This document shows positions 12,401-24,900 of a stretch of DNA of 64,000 nt, in pieces. The stretch is from Theristus sp. LFF4_11. Taxonomy: Eukaryota > Nematoda > Chromadorea > Monhysterida > Xyalidae. A program made the translations under genes and the position numbers. Each line of letters starts with the position of its first letter. The first letter of the stretch is position 1. Location of the stretch: positions 62,001-126,000 of the forward strand of contig JASANC010003281.1 of assembly GCA_030248135.1 (NCBI GenBank), given 5' to 3'. The notes below the pieces were generated by a model that made no database searches, had not been told where the DNA came from, and was given only the letters and a program-made list of their open reading frames with translations.

Positions 12401-15400
12401 TCTGGCGATGCATCGTTGTACTCGTCGGTGCATTGGCAACGGAACGATTCGATTGTGTCGATGCATTTGGCGTGCGGTGAACAGTCGTTTTGACCGATCA
12501 ACAGGCATTCGTTAATGACTGAAAAAAAGATTAGAATGTCACATAGGCCAAATGTTTTTTCCACAAGTATAGCCGCTTGGATGCATTTTTAACCATGCGA
12601 ATTACCGGTAGCACACACACCCACAACACGGTGCGTGCACCAAAAACCAGAATGAATTATACAAACTTTACGTGAAACCAAGACAGCTCACTAAATGCGA
12701 CAACACAGTTGGTAATATATGCAAATATATTATGCTAATAATATATGCAACTAGCTGATTGGTTGGTCATAGCAATTCTCAGCGCTCATTGGTTGGTCAT
12801 AAGCAATACTCAGCGCCGATTGGTTGGTCATTACGTCATGTTGCATATATTTTCCCGATCAACTGTAGACCATTGAATTCACAAAAACAAAAAAACCCCA
12901 AAAAACAACCAACGTTGCACGCAACGACGCCCGGGCCGCGACACCGGATCGGGCGACATGTCCTCATAGCCGGATCGACACCGACAAATGTACGAGTCCT
13001 CCGTGTCGATGCAGTCAGCACGGTGGTCGCACTCATTCTGCCCGGTACGGCATTCGTCGTGCACTGGATGGTTAGGAGAAAATGGTTTTTTCTGGCTTGC
13101 TCAAGGGACTCTCCGTGTGTTACGTTAGTTACAGTGTTGACTATTATCAATTTATTTAGAATCTGCGACTCGATGAGTATGTGCAGACATTGAAAGGAAA
13201 CTTGTTTCACTCTTTACGCGGCAATTAAAAATCGCCTAAGAGTGACACCGGCCCAATTCAGGCGACTCCGGTCACTTTGCCACATTTTGAATTCCGGCGT
13301 CATAAAACTGTTCACCCAGCAATGCGCGCATCGAGTCTCGGCGTCTCGGCACCAAAATAACAGATCACATCAAATCCTCTCAACGAACGTTTCTTGCACT
13401 GTCGTCCCGGTCGATTGACGGCGTCAAACGACACGTCCAGGTAGTTCGCGTCGCAGCGACACGTGAACGCTTGCGCTGTGTCCTCGCAGACGCCGCCCTC
13501 CAGCGCGCAGTCGTGCGTGCCGAGCGCGCATTCATCGATCACTAAAGGTGCATTCATGAAACCGTGTTTAGTGACCGCGTAGCTATGGACAGCTACGCGT
13601 CATGAAGCACTGTTTCATGACTGCGCTTAACAGCGATTGTTAATTTTCATTGATGTTCACTTAAACAGGTTCATGTATTTTTATGGCTGGAAACACAGCA
13701 AACTATTACGACTATTTGAACTATTGACTATTAAACTATTGAAACTATAAAGACATCTCGTTGAGCAATTTGGATGGATGCTGAACTCGGTATCTCTAGT
13801 ACACGCGCGTCACAGATACTTCGCGTCTACCATACCACAGTTGCAGGAAATCGTATCACCAATTCAGCGAAACGCTCCTATCCCAAGAATTACAAGTACC
13901 GCATCCACACCACAACCAACCAAGCAAATCCCACTCACGCTTCTTGCACTGTCTGCCCGGCTGTCGCGCCGGATCCGGCGATATGTCCACATAGCCGGGA
14001 TTACAACTGCAATAGTACGAATCATCCGTATCGGTGCAGGTCGCCCGCTCCGGCCGATCGCAGGTGTTCGACGCCGGATTGTCGCATTCGTAGATGATCG
14101 GAATGCAGACCCGACCCGGACGGGTCAGCGGGTCCGGCGAGCGATCGCGATGTTTCTCCGTACAGGCGCACGTGTACGAGCTGTCGCCGTGTGCGATGCA
14201 TCTCGCCGACGGGTCGCAGTCGTGGTTGCCGGGCTTGCATGGTTCGAATTCTGAAAATCGACAGCCCCGGCGTGAGAGATTCTGCGCTGTTCGCTGGTCC
14301 GGTGTTGGCGGAAAGCGGTATTTCCCGTTATTTAGGCGGTTTGGCGTTTGACCAGAAAAGCAGCGGTTTGCGGGTTTTTTAAACAAGCTGTATCCGCACA
14401 CTTACATCCGGATAATGAAGCATTAATTCGAGAAAAATGATAGCGGTTTCGTTTTCGGCTCAGGCACAGAGAAACGTACTGCTTGTGTCAAAGAAAGATA
14501 TTCCAGGCGGTTAATTGTAATTTGAAAAGATGGTCGTTTTTGTTATTCACCGTTTGGAAAGTAAGGAAGTACCATAGCGGGTGATCTTTAAACCTGTTTC
14601 AATTCATTCCTAAAGCATGAAGCGTTTTCAAAGAAATCAGTTTGCAACGTTGGCAACTGAAAGCGTTAATCGTGCGTTTCAACGAACTCTTTTCACATCG
14701 TCTGCCCGGGTTGCGCAACGGATCAAGATCAATGTATCCGGCGTCACAGAAGCACGTGTAGCTTTCGGTCGTGTCCTCGCAGATTGCGTTACGATCGCAG
14801 TTGTTCAGACTCGGATTCGCGCATTCGTTCACGAGCTCCTTGCAGACCTTTCATGGAAGCATTCATGGAAATTTGTTGATTTTGCTGGAATGTGATATTT
14901 GAAAACATCTGATACAAGATGTTGACCGGGTGCATGCACATCGGTACGAGAAATCGGAGCTAGAGCTCCATGAAAAACACATTAAACTCATTGCAACTGT
15001 CCAACATTAATCAGTTGAACCTAATCTCAAAATTCAAAAATACAACTTGCAAACTTACGAGACCGGGAAACTGTCGCGGGTTCGGCGACGCATCGATGTA
15101 GCCCTGCCTGCAATTACAGATGAATCCGTCGTCCGTGTCCGTACAGAGCGCATTCCGACTGCAGTTGTGCAGGCCCAGTAAGCATTCGTCCTTCTCTGGA
15201 AGAAAATAATTGGACACAGTGTTGATTATATTCCGAACTCAAATCGTGCTACATTGTTATTTGCTGTCCTGGACACTTGTTTTGTTTTAGCAACTTGCCG
15301 GACACCAAAGCGTTTGCCGAATGAAACATAACAACGACGGAACAAGAGAAGCCTCAGACGAATATAGTTCGAAATCAGCATCCGCTCGACTAGCAGTGTG

Positions 15401-18400
15401 CGACCGCATGTACCGTCTTTTAATCTGGTATGTACAATATGCAAATAACACCACAAAACCCACTGAAGTCGGAGCAGACACGACCCGGCTTGTTGATCGG
15501 GTCGGGGCTGATGTCCAGGTAGTTCTGTCCGCAACTGCACAGGTATCCGTCGTCCGTGTCCGTGCAGTGCGCGTGCGGATCGCAGTCGTGCTGGCGTGTC
15601 TGGCACTCGTTAACCACTAAAAAGGGCACGAAACTTTTTACTTTAATACAATTTATCTCAAATACGTAATGAAGTTTGAAGAAATTGCAGAAATTCCACT
15701 GCTGTGCAGGCCTCAGCAGGCGTGCGCAACATCGAACGTTACGCGTTTCATTGCGCGACAAGGAGCAACCATACGATCCTAGTCGACACAAAATGAAACA
15801 CAACAACGGAAATAAATAACAGGCCGACAAGAGCATCACCACAGTTAACAAAGCTTATGCCATTCGGTTCCAGAATAAAAACCAAAAAAAACAAAACCAA
15901 CAAAAAGCCACCACTCACAGCAAACGGCGGTGACCGGATGGCGGAACCAGGTGGGCGCGCACTGGCACTTGTGGTACCCGAACGACGACGGCAGGCATTT
16001 CTCTCTTTTATTTCGATCGCAATCGTCGTCGCCCCGCGACGGATCGCACCAGTCCGGCTGCACGCACTTGCTCGCGACCGGATGCAGGATGAAGCCGATG
16101 TTGCAGACGCAGCTGTAGCGGCCCTCGACGTCGCGCTCGCAGTGTTCGTTCGCACGACAGCCGGCGTTGTCGTGCGGCCGACAGATGCGCTGGTCGGCGG
16201 CGGCGCCGCTGTCGCCTGCGGTTTTTTGGGTAAAAAACTGGTTTTTTGGGACTGTTTTTTTTTCAGTTGTATTATTTTCTGCGGTGTGTTCGAATGAACA
16301 TGTCAGATCGATTTTTTTGTTTCCGAACTATTCAAAGAATGGTACCGCGCTGGTGGTAGCAAGAAGACATCGGATTGCGAAATAAACTATAAACCAGGGA
16401 TACCATTCGTTCTTCACTCAAAAAAAATTCAATTTTCGTGCGCTCTTTATCCCGAGGTAAATGGCATGTTCATTCGGACATGCCGTAATCAATAATGTTT
16501 GAAAGATTGAAAGTTCAACAAAACTCCGATGGATCAAAAGATGCATCAACGGACACAAACGAACGAACAGGCGTACAATCGAACAGAAGAACATTGAATC
16601 TAGCTCACTGGTTACATCATACAGGCAAAAACCAATCAGCGCATCGCCGCATCCGCAACGAATGCGAAACCACACGCCCACATACCCGATTGTCCTGTAT
16701 TCCTCATATGCCCACATTGTTCCGGCACAGCGTATGAAACCGAACCGAACATCATGGATTCAAACAATTTGAAATGGAAATTTGCTCCACCGCGTGCAAT
16801 ATTTTGCAGAATAGCACAATAGGTTGGACACAAACGTGAACTGGCAAAAGTGGTCGCATTTGCACATGAGGAAAATTAAAGTGAAATAAAAAAATAACAA
16901 ATGGGCTGCAGGCGCTTGCACTGATGATACAGATGTCATGCCGTAACTCAGTAAACTCAGTCCGTGAAAAGCTGTCAGACCGGAAATAATGACCTCATTC
17001 CTGTCTTGCAGATTCCAATTACCAATGGACAACCGAACAGCCATTTTCGAACCAATGTCACAACACAAACGTGAAATGTCCAACAGTATGTTGCATTCAA
17101 TAATGATGGGAGAAAGCAAATGACACACGACTTGGGGGGAAACGGACACCACAAAACTTGCACAAGAATTATTGACCGTGTTTTACCCGTGATTGCTGGT
17201 GCATCCCTTATTAACTGAATGATCGGTTTTCGATCAGAATAGATTTCTGAACGATCGACTGAAAATACAACGAGTTTTTTTTCCGCGGTGAGATGGGGTG
17301 TAACTAGAAACTAGTCATTTGTGTTATTGGGTGACAAAAATGCAATTCTTTCGTGAAATTCATAAAACATTGAGAAGCTGCATTGGGCTCTGTCGCGCTC
17401 GCTGAATTAAAGTCAATCAGCTAACTCAGAATTCAAAGCAGAATCTTTCTTCTACTAAATCTCAATGATACTTTTAATTCTACATGTACCGTCGAACTCT
17501 AAATTATAAGAAATCAGCCGATTGGTTGGTGGTCACGTGCATGCATGCTTTCTATGCAAACCAAACTCCGCATCCAAAGCAACGCTGCACAGAATGCATA
17601 CATCACGCAATCACCAACGCCGCCGCCGACTCCCCATAACTCAGAGGTTCAACTGTAAATGTAAAAGCACTCAAACGAGAAAAAAAAACAAAAAAATTCC
17701 ACCGACCGCACAGTCCGGTCTGCGGATGCCAGCGGTACGGCTGCGGACACGAGCACAGAAAAGTGCCGAATGGCGTCTGCTTGCAAGTGGCAGGCCATCG
17801 ACACAACGACGGCACGTTCGGATTGCACTGTTCGCCGCCGCAGGAGCTCGTGAGCGGATTCCGCTGGAAGCCCTGCGGACACTCGCACGTGAACTGACGC
17901 GACCGCTCCACGCAAATCTCGTTCAATCGACGGTCGCAGCCGGTCTGCGTCAGCGGGTCACAGTGGCCGGGCGGCTGCGTCGGACCGGGACCGGACGGGC
18001 AGACCGCTTTTTGGACGAGAGACCGTAGTCGGGTGTCCAGGTCGGTGAAGTCGTTCACGTGGAAGTATCTGGAACGGACAAAAAATGTATTTGAGTTTTG
18101 AGTTTGAGAATTTGGTGGAACTTTTGAAAAATTTTAAACTTAGGACACTGATTGGATGCAACATGCTGGAGCAGCTGAGTGTCAATGTTGGAACGTGAAA
18201 GTTCCAGTGGTTGGCTGAAAATTTTAGTTGAATGCAGCCGCAAAGTTACGATAGACCCTCTAGTGACCGCCTCATCGAAATTCGGGCTTGAACTTTCACT
18301 CTGTTTTTCTGGCAGTTTCGGTGGAGCGCGGCAAACAAAAATGCACAAAGTAACACTGATCAACCAAAGGATTGCCCAAATAATTTCTGGCTGTTTCTGT

Positions 18401-18750
18401 TTCCAGACAGGTTGTCAGAAAAAAAATCAAAATCAACATTCACCTTGGCGCTTTATTGTATGGTTTTTTGGGGTTTTTTGTTTTTTAATGGTTGTGTGCC
18501 CAGCTTTGCTGGTTTGGAAACTGGTTTTCCTTGTGCATATCCAAACCAATAAAAACAAATGACAGACAACAGTGCGTTTCGATTTTTAAAGCTGCAAACG
18601 CACGACGTGTGGGTTAATCTCATCAGTGCAGCCACCACACGTCCAAAAACGTAATTTTTTTGTACTTAATAGGTTTCGTACTTAATAATATGCCTGACAC
18701 TTGCAATGTGTCGAATAAAATCAATCAATCAATCAATTAATCAATCAATT

Positions 18751-18784
<34 letters not shown>

Positions 18785-18829
18785 CCAATTAACCAATCAA
18801 TCAATCAACCAATCAATCAATCAATCCAC

Positions 18830-18888
<59 letters not shown>

Positions 18889-18933
18889 CCAATCAACCAA
18901 TCAATCAACCAATCAATCAATCACTCAATCAAC

Positions 18934-18965
<32 letters not shown>

Positions 18966-21900
18966 GAATCACCTCTTGCGATCGCCCGCAATCTCCTCCA
19001 GCTCCGAGTCCTTCACGTGGTCGGTGACGCCGATCACGAATATTTGAATTCCGGCGTCGCGTGCCTCCTTGGCCGGCTCTGCGACGGCGTCCTGCGACCG
19101 CCCATCGGTGATGACGATCGCGATCTTCGCGACGTTGTTCGAGCTGAGTCGGGCGCCACGACGCGCCGAGAAGCCCTCCTGCACCATGTGACGAATCGCG
19201 AGGCCGGTGTTCGTCAGGCCCGTCATGTACTTGATGTCGGAAATGCCCTGGAGATTTTGTTTTTAGAAATTGAAAGTGTTGTTGGTTTTGATTTTTTTGG
19301 GATGCACTGATTGAATGATTATGTTGTTGTTGCGAGTACACTACCAATTCAGTGCGATTAAAATCGAAGTTGATCGATCAAAAAACATAGAAACGTTGTA
19401 ATTTTTGGGTTTACGTCTAATCATCACATTTTAAAAGCCACCCAAACAATCAGCTGTTGGTGTTTCGAGCTCGCAAGAGGGGTGGCATACATTCGTCGCC
19501 GATTTCGGCACGGCTCCGTGGCAACCAATCAGCAGCACACCCAATTCCACTTCACCCAACCAATCCCCAAACCTCCCCAAAAAACCACCCATCCAAACCC
19601 GACCTGCAGCACGCCGATCTTATCCTGATAGCTGCCAAGATCGAACTCGTGCCGAATCTGCTCGCTGTACTGAATGACGCCGACGCGCGTGTTGTCCGGG
19701 CCGATGTCGAACAGATCGACGAACTCGCGCACGAACCGGAGCACCTCGTTGCGGAACGTGAACGTGCCGATCGAGCCGCTGCCATCGACGAGGAACATCA
19801 GGTCGGTCGCTTGCTTCGGACACGTCGTGTCTGGAGAATTGGGGATAAGAAAACGAGAAAATCATTGCGAAATGCGTAGGTCGGTTGCTTGCTTCGGACA
19901 GGTCGTGTCTGGAACGTTCGGAGAAATCGGACAATGGCAAACAGTCTTCAGTGAGAACACAACGCCTGCGGTGATTTCTCGCGTGTCTTCCTCCAACGGG
20001 TTGGTTTTCACGCTTCTTTTCAACTTTGGAACACTCGAACTCGAAGTCACTACCAGATTGTTTTTGGCGGTTGCGTTGTAAACGACAACGCGAGCGCGCA
20101 TGTAAATGCAAAAAAGATATGGACTTATGACTTGAAACTACTTAAGTTACTCTCGTGGCCTGGTGGTAGGGCGTTAGACTGTTGTCTGTGCGTTCGGGGA
20201 TCGAGCCCCGCCGAGGGGTGTATGGGCACTTAATGACAGAAAAAAACGCGATGGGCGCCCTACTCAATGGCGTTCAGTACGTTTCTCTCGGTTAGCCCTG
20301 GCAAAAACGTCGTCTTAAGTTCCGACAAAACAAAAACAAAACTTTAGCATCGAATGCTGGCATATTCTATCAATGTGCCACTTTGACCAGCGACCAAATG
20401 AGCTGTTTCCCCCCAAAAGGCTCTTCAAAAACGACTGGTCACTTACGAACGGAGCAGACCCGCCCGAGCGGCAGGTTCGCGCTCGAAGACACGTCATAGT
20501 AGCCGGGAATGCAGACGCACTCATAGCCGGTGATCGTGTCGACACAATCCGCGTTCTCATCGCACGAATGCAGACTACGATCCGAGCACTCGTTGCTCGC
20601 TGGAAAACGATTGCGAATGATTACAACAATGGCGGGAGATTTTGAAAATGCACGAGTTGATTTTGAACACCTAGCAAATTCAAGGGACAAAACGTCGGAA
20701 CTGTGTGACGTTTTCTGTTTGACCAAATTTGAAGGCCGATGAATCGAAAACGCATGACATTATATTTGACTTGATTTGAGAATCTGTTAAATGATGCAAG
20801 AAAATTAGACAACCGTTTCAGATATCGATCTTTATTCCACAAAACCATTTGATCTGACCAAAAAAATCACCATAACTGGTGCAACCAATCGCAGCGACCT
20901 ACAGAAAGCACCAATCTGCACACCCGACGGACTGACACATCAGGCACAAAAGGTGTACACACCACTCCATCGAGGGAGTGATGCGTCCGTCCTCAAATGA
21001 TCACAACCACAGGATCAAAAAGTGCAAAAAGAAAACCCAGTGTATTATTATGACAACCACAGGATCAAAAAGTCAAAAGGAACACCACTCCCTCCCACCG
21101 ACCATTGACGCATCGTCTGCCCGGCTTCAGATCGTGTGTGCTGGAGACGTCGGCAAAATCCGGCGGGCACATACAGGCGTAGCCGTCGCGCGCGTCGATG
21201 CACATCGCCTCCGGGGCGCAGTCGTTCGTCGCACGGTCGGCGCATTCGTTTGTGACTGGAAACGGATTGCGAATTCGCGGAATCGGAATATCGAATGCTA
21301 GTTTGGAATTGTGATTTCAGTGAAATTCTTTTTTCAAATTTTTTTTCACCGATCGTTCATATTCGTCTAGACCAGAATCAGATGCGTTTGTATGGGACGG
21401 CCGTTTGCATTGAATCTCGCATTTACTGACAACAACAGTTTTGGCTTTTACCAAACTTTAAAAATTCGCTGCTCTCACCATCGGCACACCGCTGAAAGAC
21501 AATGATTTCGCACTTCTCGGCAACATTTTATGTCCCCGAATATGGGTGCATGGTGTCTTACACTGTTGGTATTATGACGTGCACTGCAGAATAAAACTGA
21601 CTGACTGACTGACTGACTGACTGGGCACTTGGAAATTGGTACTGCTACTGGTATCCTGGGACACTTCCTTATTTCAGCACCAACAATCTGGAACTTTCAT
21701 TCTAATGATCCTACATTCCACAAAAAACCAAAAAACCACCAACTAACGTTCTTTGCACACCCGGCCGGGCCTGCGCAACGGATCGGGCGACATGTCCAGG
21801 TAGCCGGGTCGACACTGACACTCGAACGAGTCGAAAACGTTCGTGCAGACGGCGCTCGGGTCGCAGTCGTTGCGGGAGGTGCACGCGGTGAATACTGTAA

Positions 21901-24900
21901 ATTGGAATGGACTTTTTTGTTGAATACTGTAAAATGGAATGCATTTTTTTGGCTGCTTGTTTGATGGTGTGAAACTGCGCTTCTCACTTTCCTTGTGAAT
22001 CGATTCAAAATAGAACGTCAGACAGAGAATGACCAGCCAGGTTGGAGTGATCGGAAACGAAAACTGTAAGACTTGATGCGCAAAAGAAAGCACAAATTCG
22101 CACTCTCTCTGGAGCTGTATTCAATGTATAGAAATTCGAACAAACTGTCGATTTCCTTCATTATACTCGAACAAACCCAAATGAATTACCACTACCACAC
22201 CCACTTCTATTGTAGTCACGTCGAAACAAAACACCCCACATTTTCTGTAAATTTCAAAATTTATTCCAAAAACACCAATCCCGTTGCCGTACCAACACAA
22301 GCGCCCTCAAACCGCGTCGTCCCGTGAATACACTGGCACGTGTACGCGCCGCTGTTGTTCGGGTCCGTGCACTCCTCGTTCGAGCCACACGAGCGGCGAT
22401 TGTGCGGGTCGCACGTCTCGATCTGTGTGAGTGAATCGTTGTTTTTTTATAAACTTTGAAGAAACCGTTTTTTTTTCTTTTTTACTTTTTTCAAGATTCA
22501 AGATCAGTCTAGTTTTAGCTCAGGTCAGGACTGATCGACCATTAATAGCATCAACACAGACAAAACCAATTTTTTCCTGCTTGCATTCTTGTTTCTTGGC
22601 ATATTGGCATTACGCCCTCTCCACAACCAATCAACGCGACGCAACAGAATTCGAAATCCATCGTGACATGTCAAATAAGAACGAGAAACGTACGGAAAAC
22701 TGTGAGCCATCATTGAGCGTCGGATCGGTCGGTTTGTGGCACGCACGACCCGGATACGTGGCGATGTTCGGTGAGGCGTCGATGTAACCGTCACGGCAGC
22801 TGAGAGGAAACATTCGAGTTACATTCATTCTCTCTGTCACACCACAAAACATCATTTCTGAAACTATACTAATTCGAAGCGCCTTTCATGTGGTTTGTGA
22901 TTGTTTTGTGAGGTTCAGGAGGGGCACATCACTGATGAGGCCACCCCTGTTCTGCATATGATGCTGCCAAGGCCGAAATGCAGAGAACCATTATACAATT
23001 TGGTTGATTTGTTCCAATTTAGTTGGCTCATTACCAGAATCAGTTGATAAATTTTCCAGCATTCGTTTATTTCACTAAATAATCGGCCTTTTCCTATCGT
23101 ATGTCACCCGACTCACCGGCAAGTGTATCCCACTTTTGCGTCGTCACAAATCGCGTTCACGCTGCACTCGTTCAAGTTCGGATCGGCACATTCGTTGACG
23201 GCTGAAAAAATAAGAAAAAAACCGATTAAATATGGTTTATACCATTTGAGTTCAAAAAGTGGCATCACTCTTACCCCTTTGAGACAGCCCAAAAAACAGT
23301 GTTGCATAATCTCCCCAGAACCCATATGCTATTAATACACTTAAAAATTTCAACAACCCAAAAAAAACAAAAAAAACACTATCAAAACTTCCGTACTGCA
23401 ATACACCTAAAAATTTTAATTCCGACAACCCAAAAAACAAAAAAACAATCAAAACTTCCGAACGAACTGCGCCTACCTTCAACGCATTGCCTGCCCGGCA
23501 GCATGTTGTACTGTTCGGACACGTCGGCATAACCGGGCAAACAACGACACTCATAACCGTCCTCCGCATCGACACAAACCGCCTGGTGGTGACAGTTGAC
23601 GTTGAAACGGATCGGATCACGACATTCGTCAACAACTGCGAGTGAACCGGCGGGTTTTGGTTTTTACTGTCTGTTTCTTTTGGCACAATTGTAAGTGCAT
23701 GAGGAATAAAACTTTTAGAGTGTCAATGCAACAATCGCAAGTAATCATTTGATTGCGTCAACGTCTATGGTCGGTTGATAAAATCGGCAAACCGATAAAA
23801 ACGGTATGTTTCTTTAAACCTGTCACAGGTTGTTTTTCGCAAAATACACAGCCCGTAAAAGAATGAAAGAACGAGGCATGGGGTTTGAAAATAGCAAACT
23901 TGGCCACAAATGGGGGTTTTGATTTGATTCTGACCAACCCCGATTCTAGTGAAACTTTTCTTTTGAAGTTTCGTGGGCTCTGTATTCTGCCAAAAAAGTG
24001 ACAGGTTTAAAGTAATCTACTGTAGTTGGCAGAGTGCGGCTGGTGATTATCCAAATAAGTTTCAGTAAAAAAGGGTGAAAGCCAGCATTTTGCGCTGTGA
24101 CCAACGATTATGCAAAAAACCAACCACAAGCCAACAACCAGTAAAACCGAACACACACACAACTCAACTCCAGCACAACCTCAATCCAGTCCACTTTTTC
24201 CGTCACTCACCTTGCCGACAAGTGCGTCCCGGTCGGGTGCGGTCCGACGACACATCCACAAAGCCCGGCTGACACTGACACGTGTAACCCTCCGCATGGT
24301 CGATGCACTGTGCGTTGTGCGAGCAGTCGTGTAGACGGTGATCGGCGCATTCGTTGATCACTGCACGAAATGGAGAGTGGTGATCGCCGAGTTGTTGGCG
24401 AATGAGGAAATCGTGGTTTTTGAACGTGATGGGAATTCGGAGAAATTTTTTTTTGTCAAAAACTAAACCTCTAAAAACACTGCAACAACAATAGATTCTG
24501 TGCTTATCGCACTAATCACCAATCAGTGCCAATGTCCAATCATCACCAATGTGAAGAGAGCCATTCATAGTTCGACCATGAATGCAACAAAAAAAACAAA
24601 AACAAACAAACAACCAGCCAAACCTTTGCAGCGTCCATCCGGCAGTCGACTATAGCCGTGCGGACACTGGCATTTGTAGGTGCCCTCGACGAACAGACAC
24701 ACCTCGAATTTGCGCGTGTCGCAGCTGAGCGGGTCGCGCACGTCGCACTCCGGCGGGTCGGGAACGAACGCTGGAAAATTGAGAAAAAAACGGGTTTTAT
24801 TCTGTCGGTGAAGCAGATTGTTGATTTTAACTAGACGTACCATATCGGTATATCATCGAGTTCGTGGTGTTGATTAATGTCAGATACGGAGTGGTGTAGT

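Noticed and set aside
18715..18964. CRISPR-like array
   Set aside because: The repeat is a pure tetranucleotide without spacers, in an animal intron.
19457..19879. Plus-strand frame of 140 codons
   Set aside because: It is the antisense of the vWA exon. The minus strand has the intact MIDAS and splice sites.
20150..20225. Possible tRNA gene
   Set aside because: A- and B-box-like motifs are present, but no cloverleaf or anticodon arm can be built, and the repeated body elsewhere shows it is a SINE.
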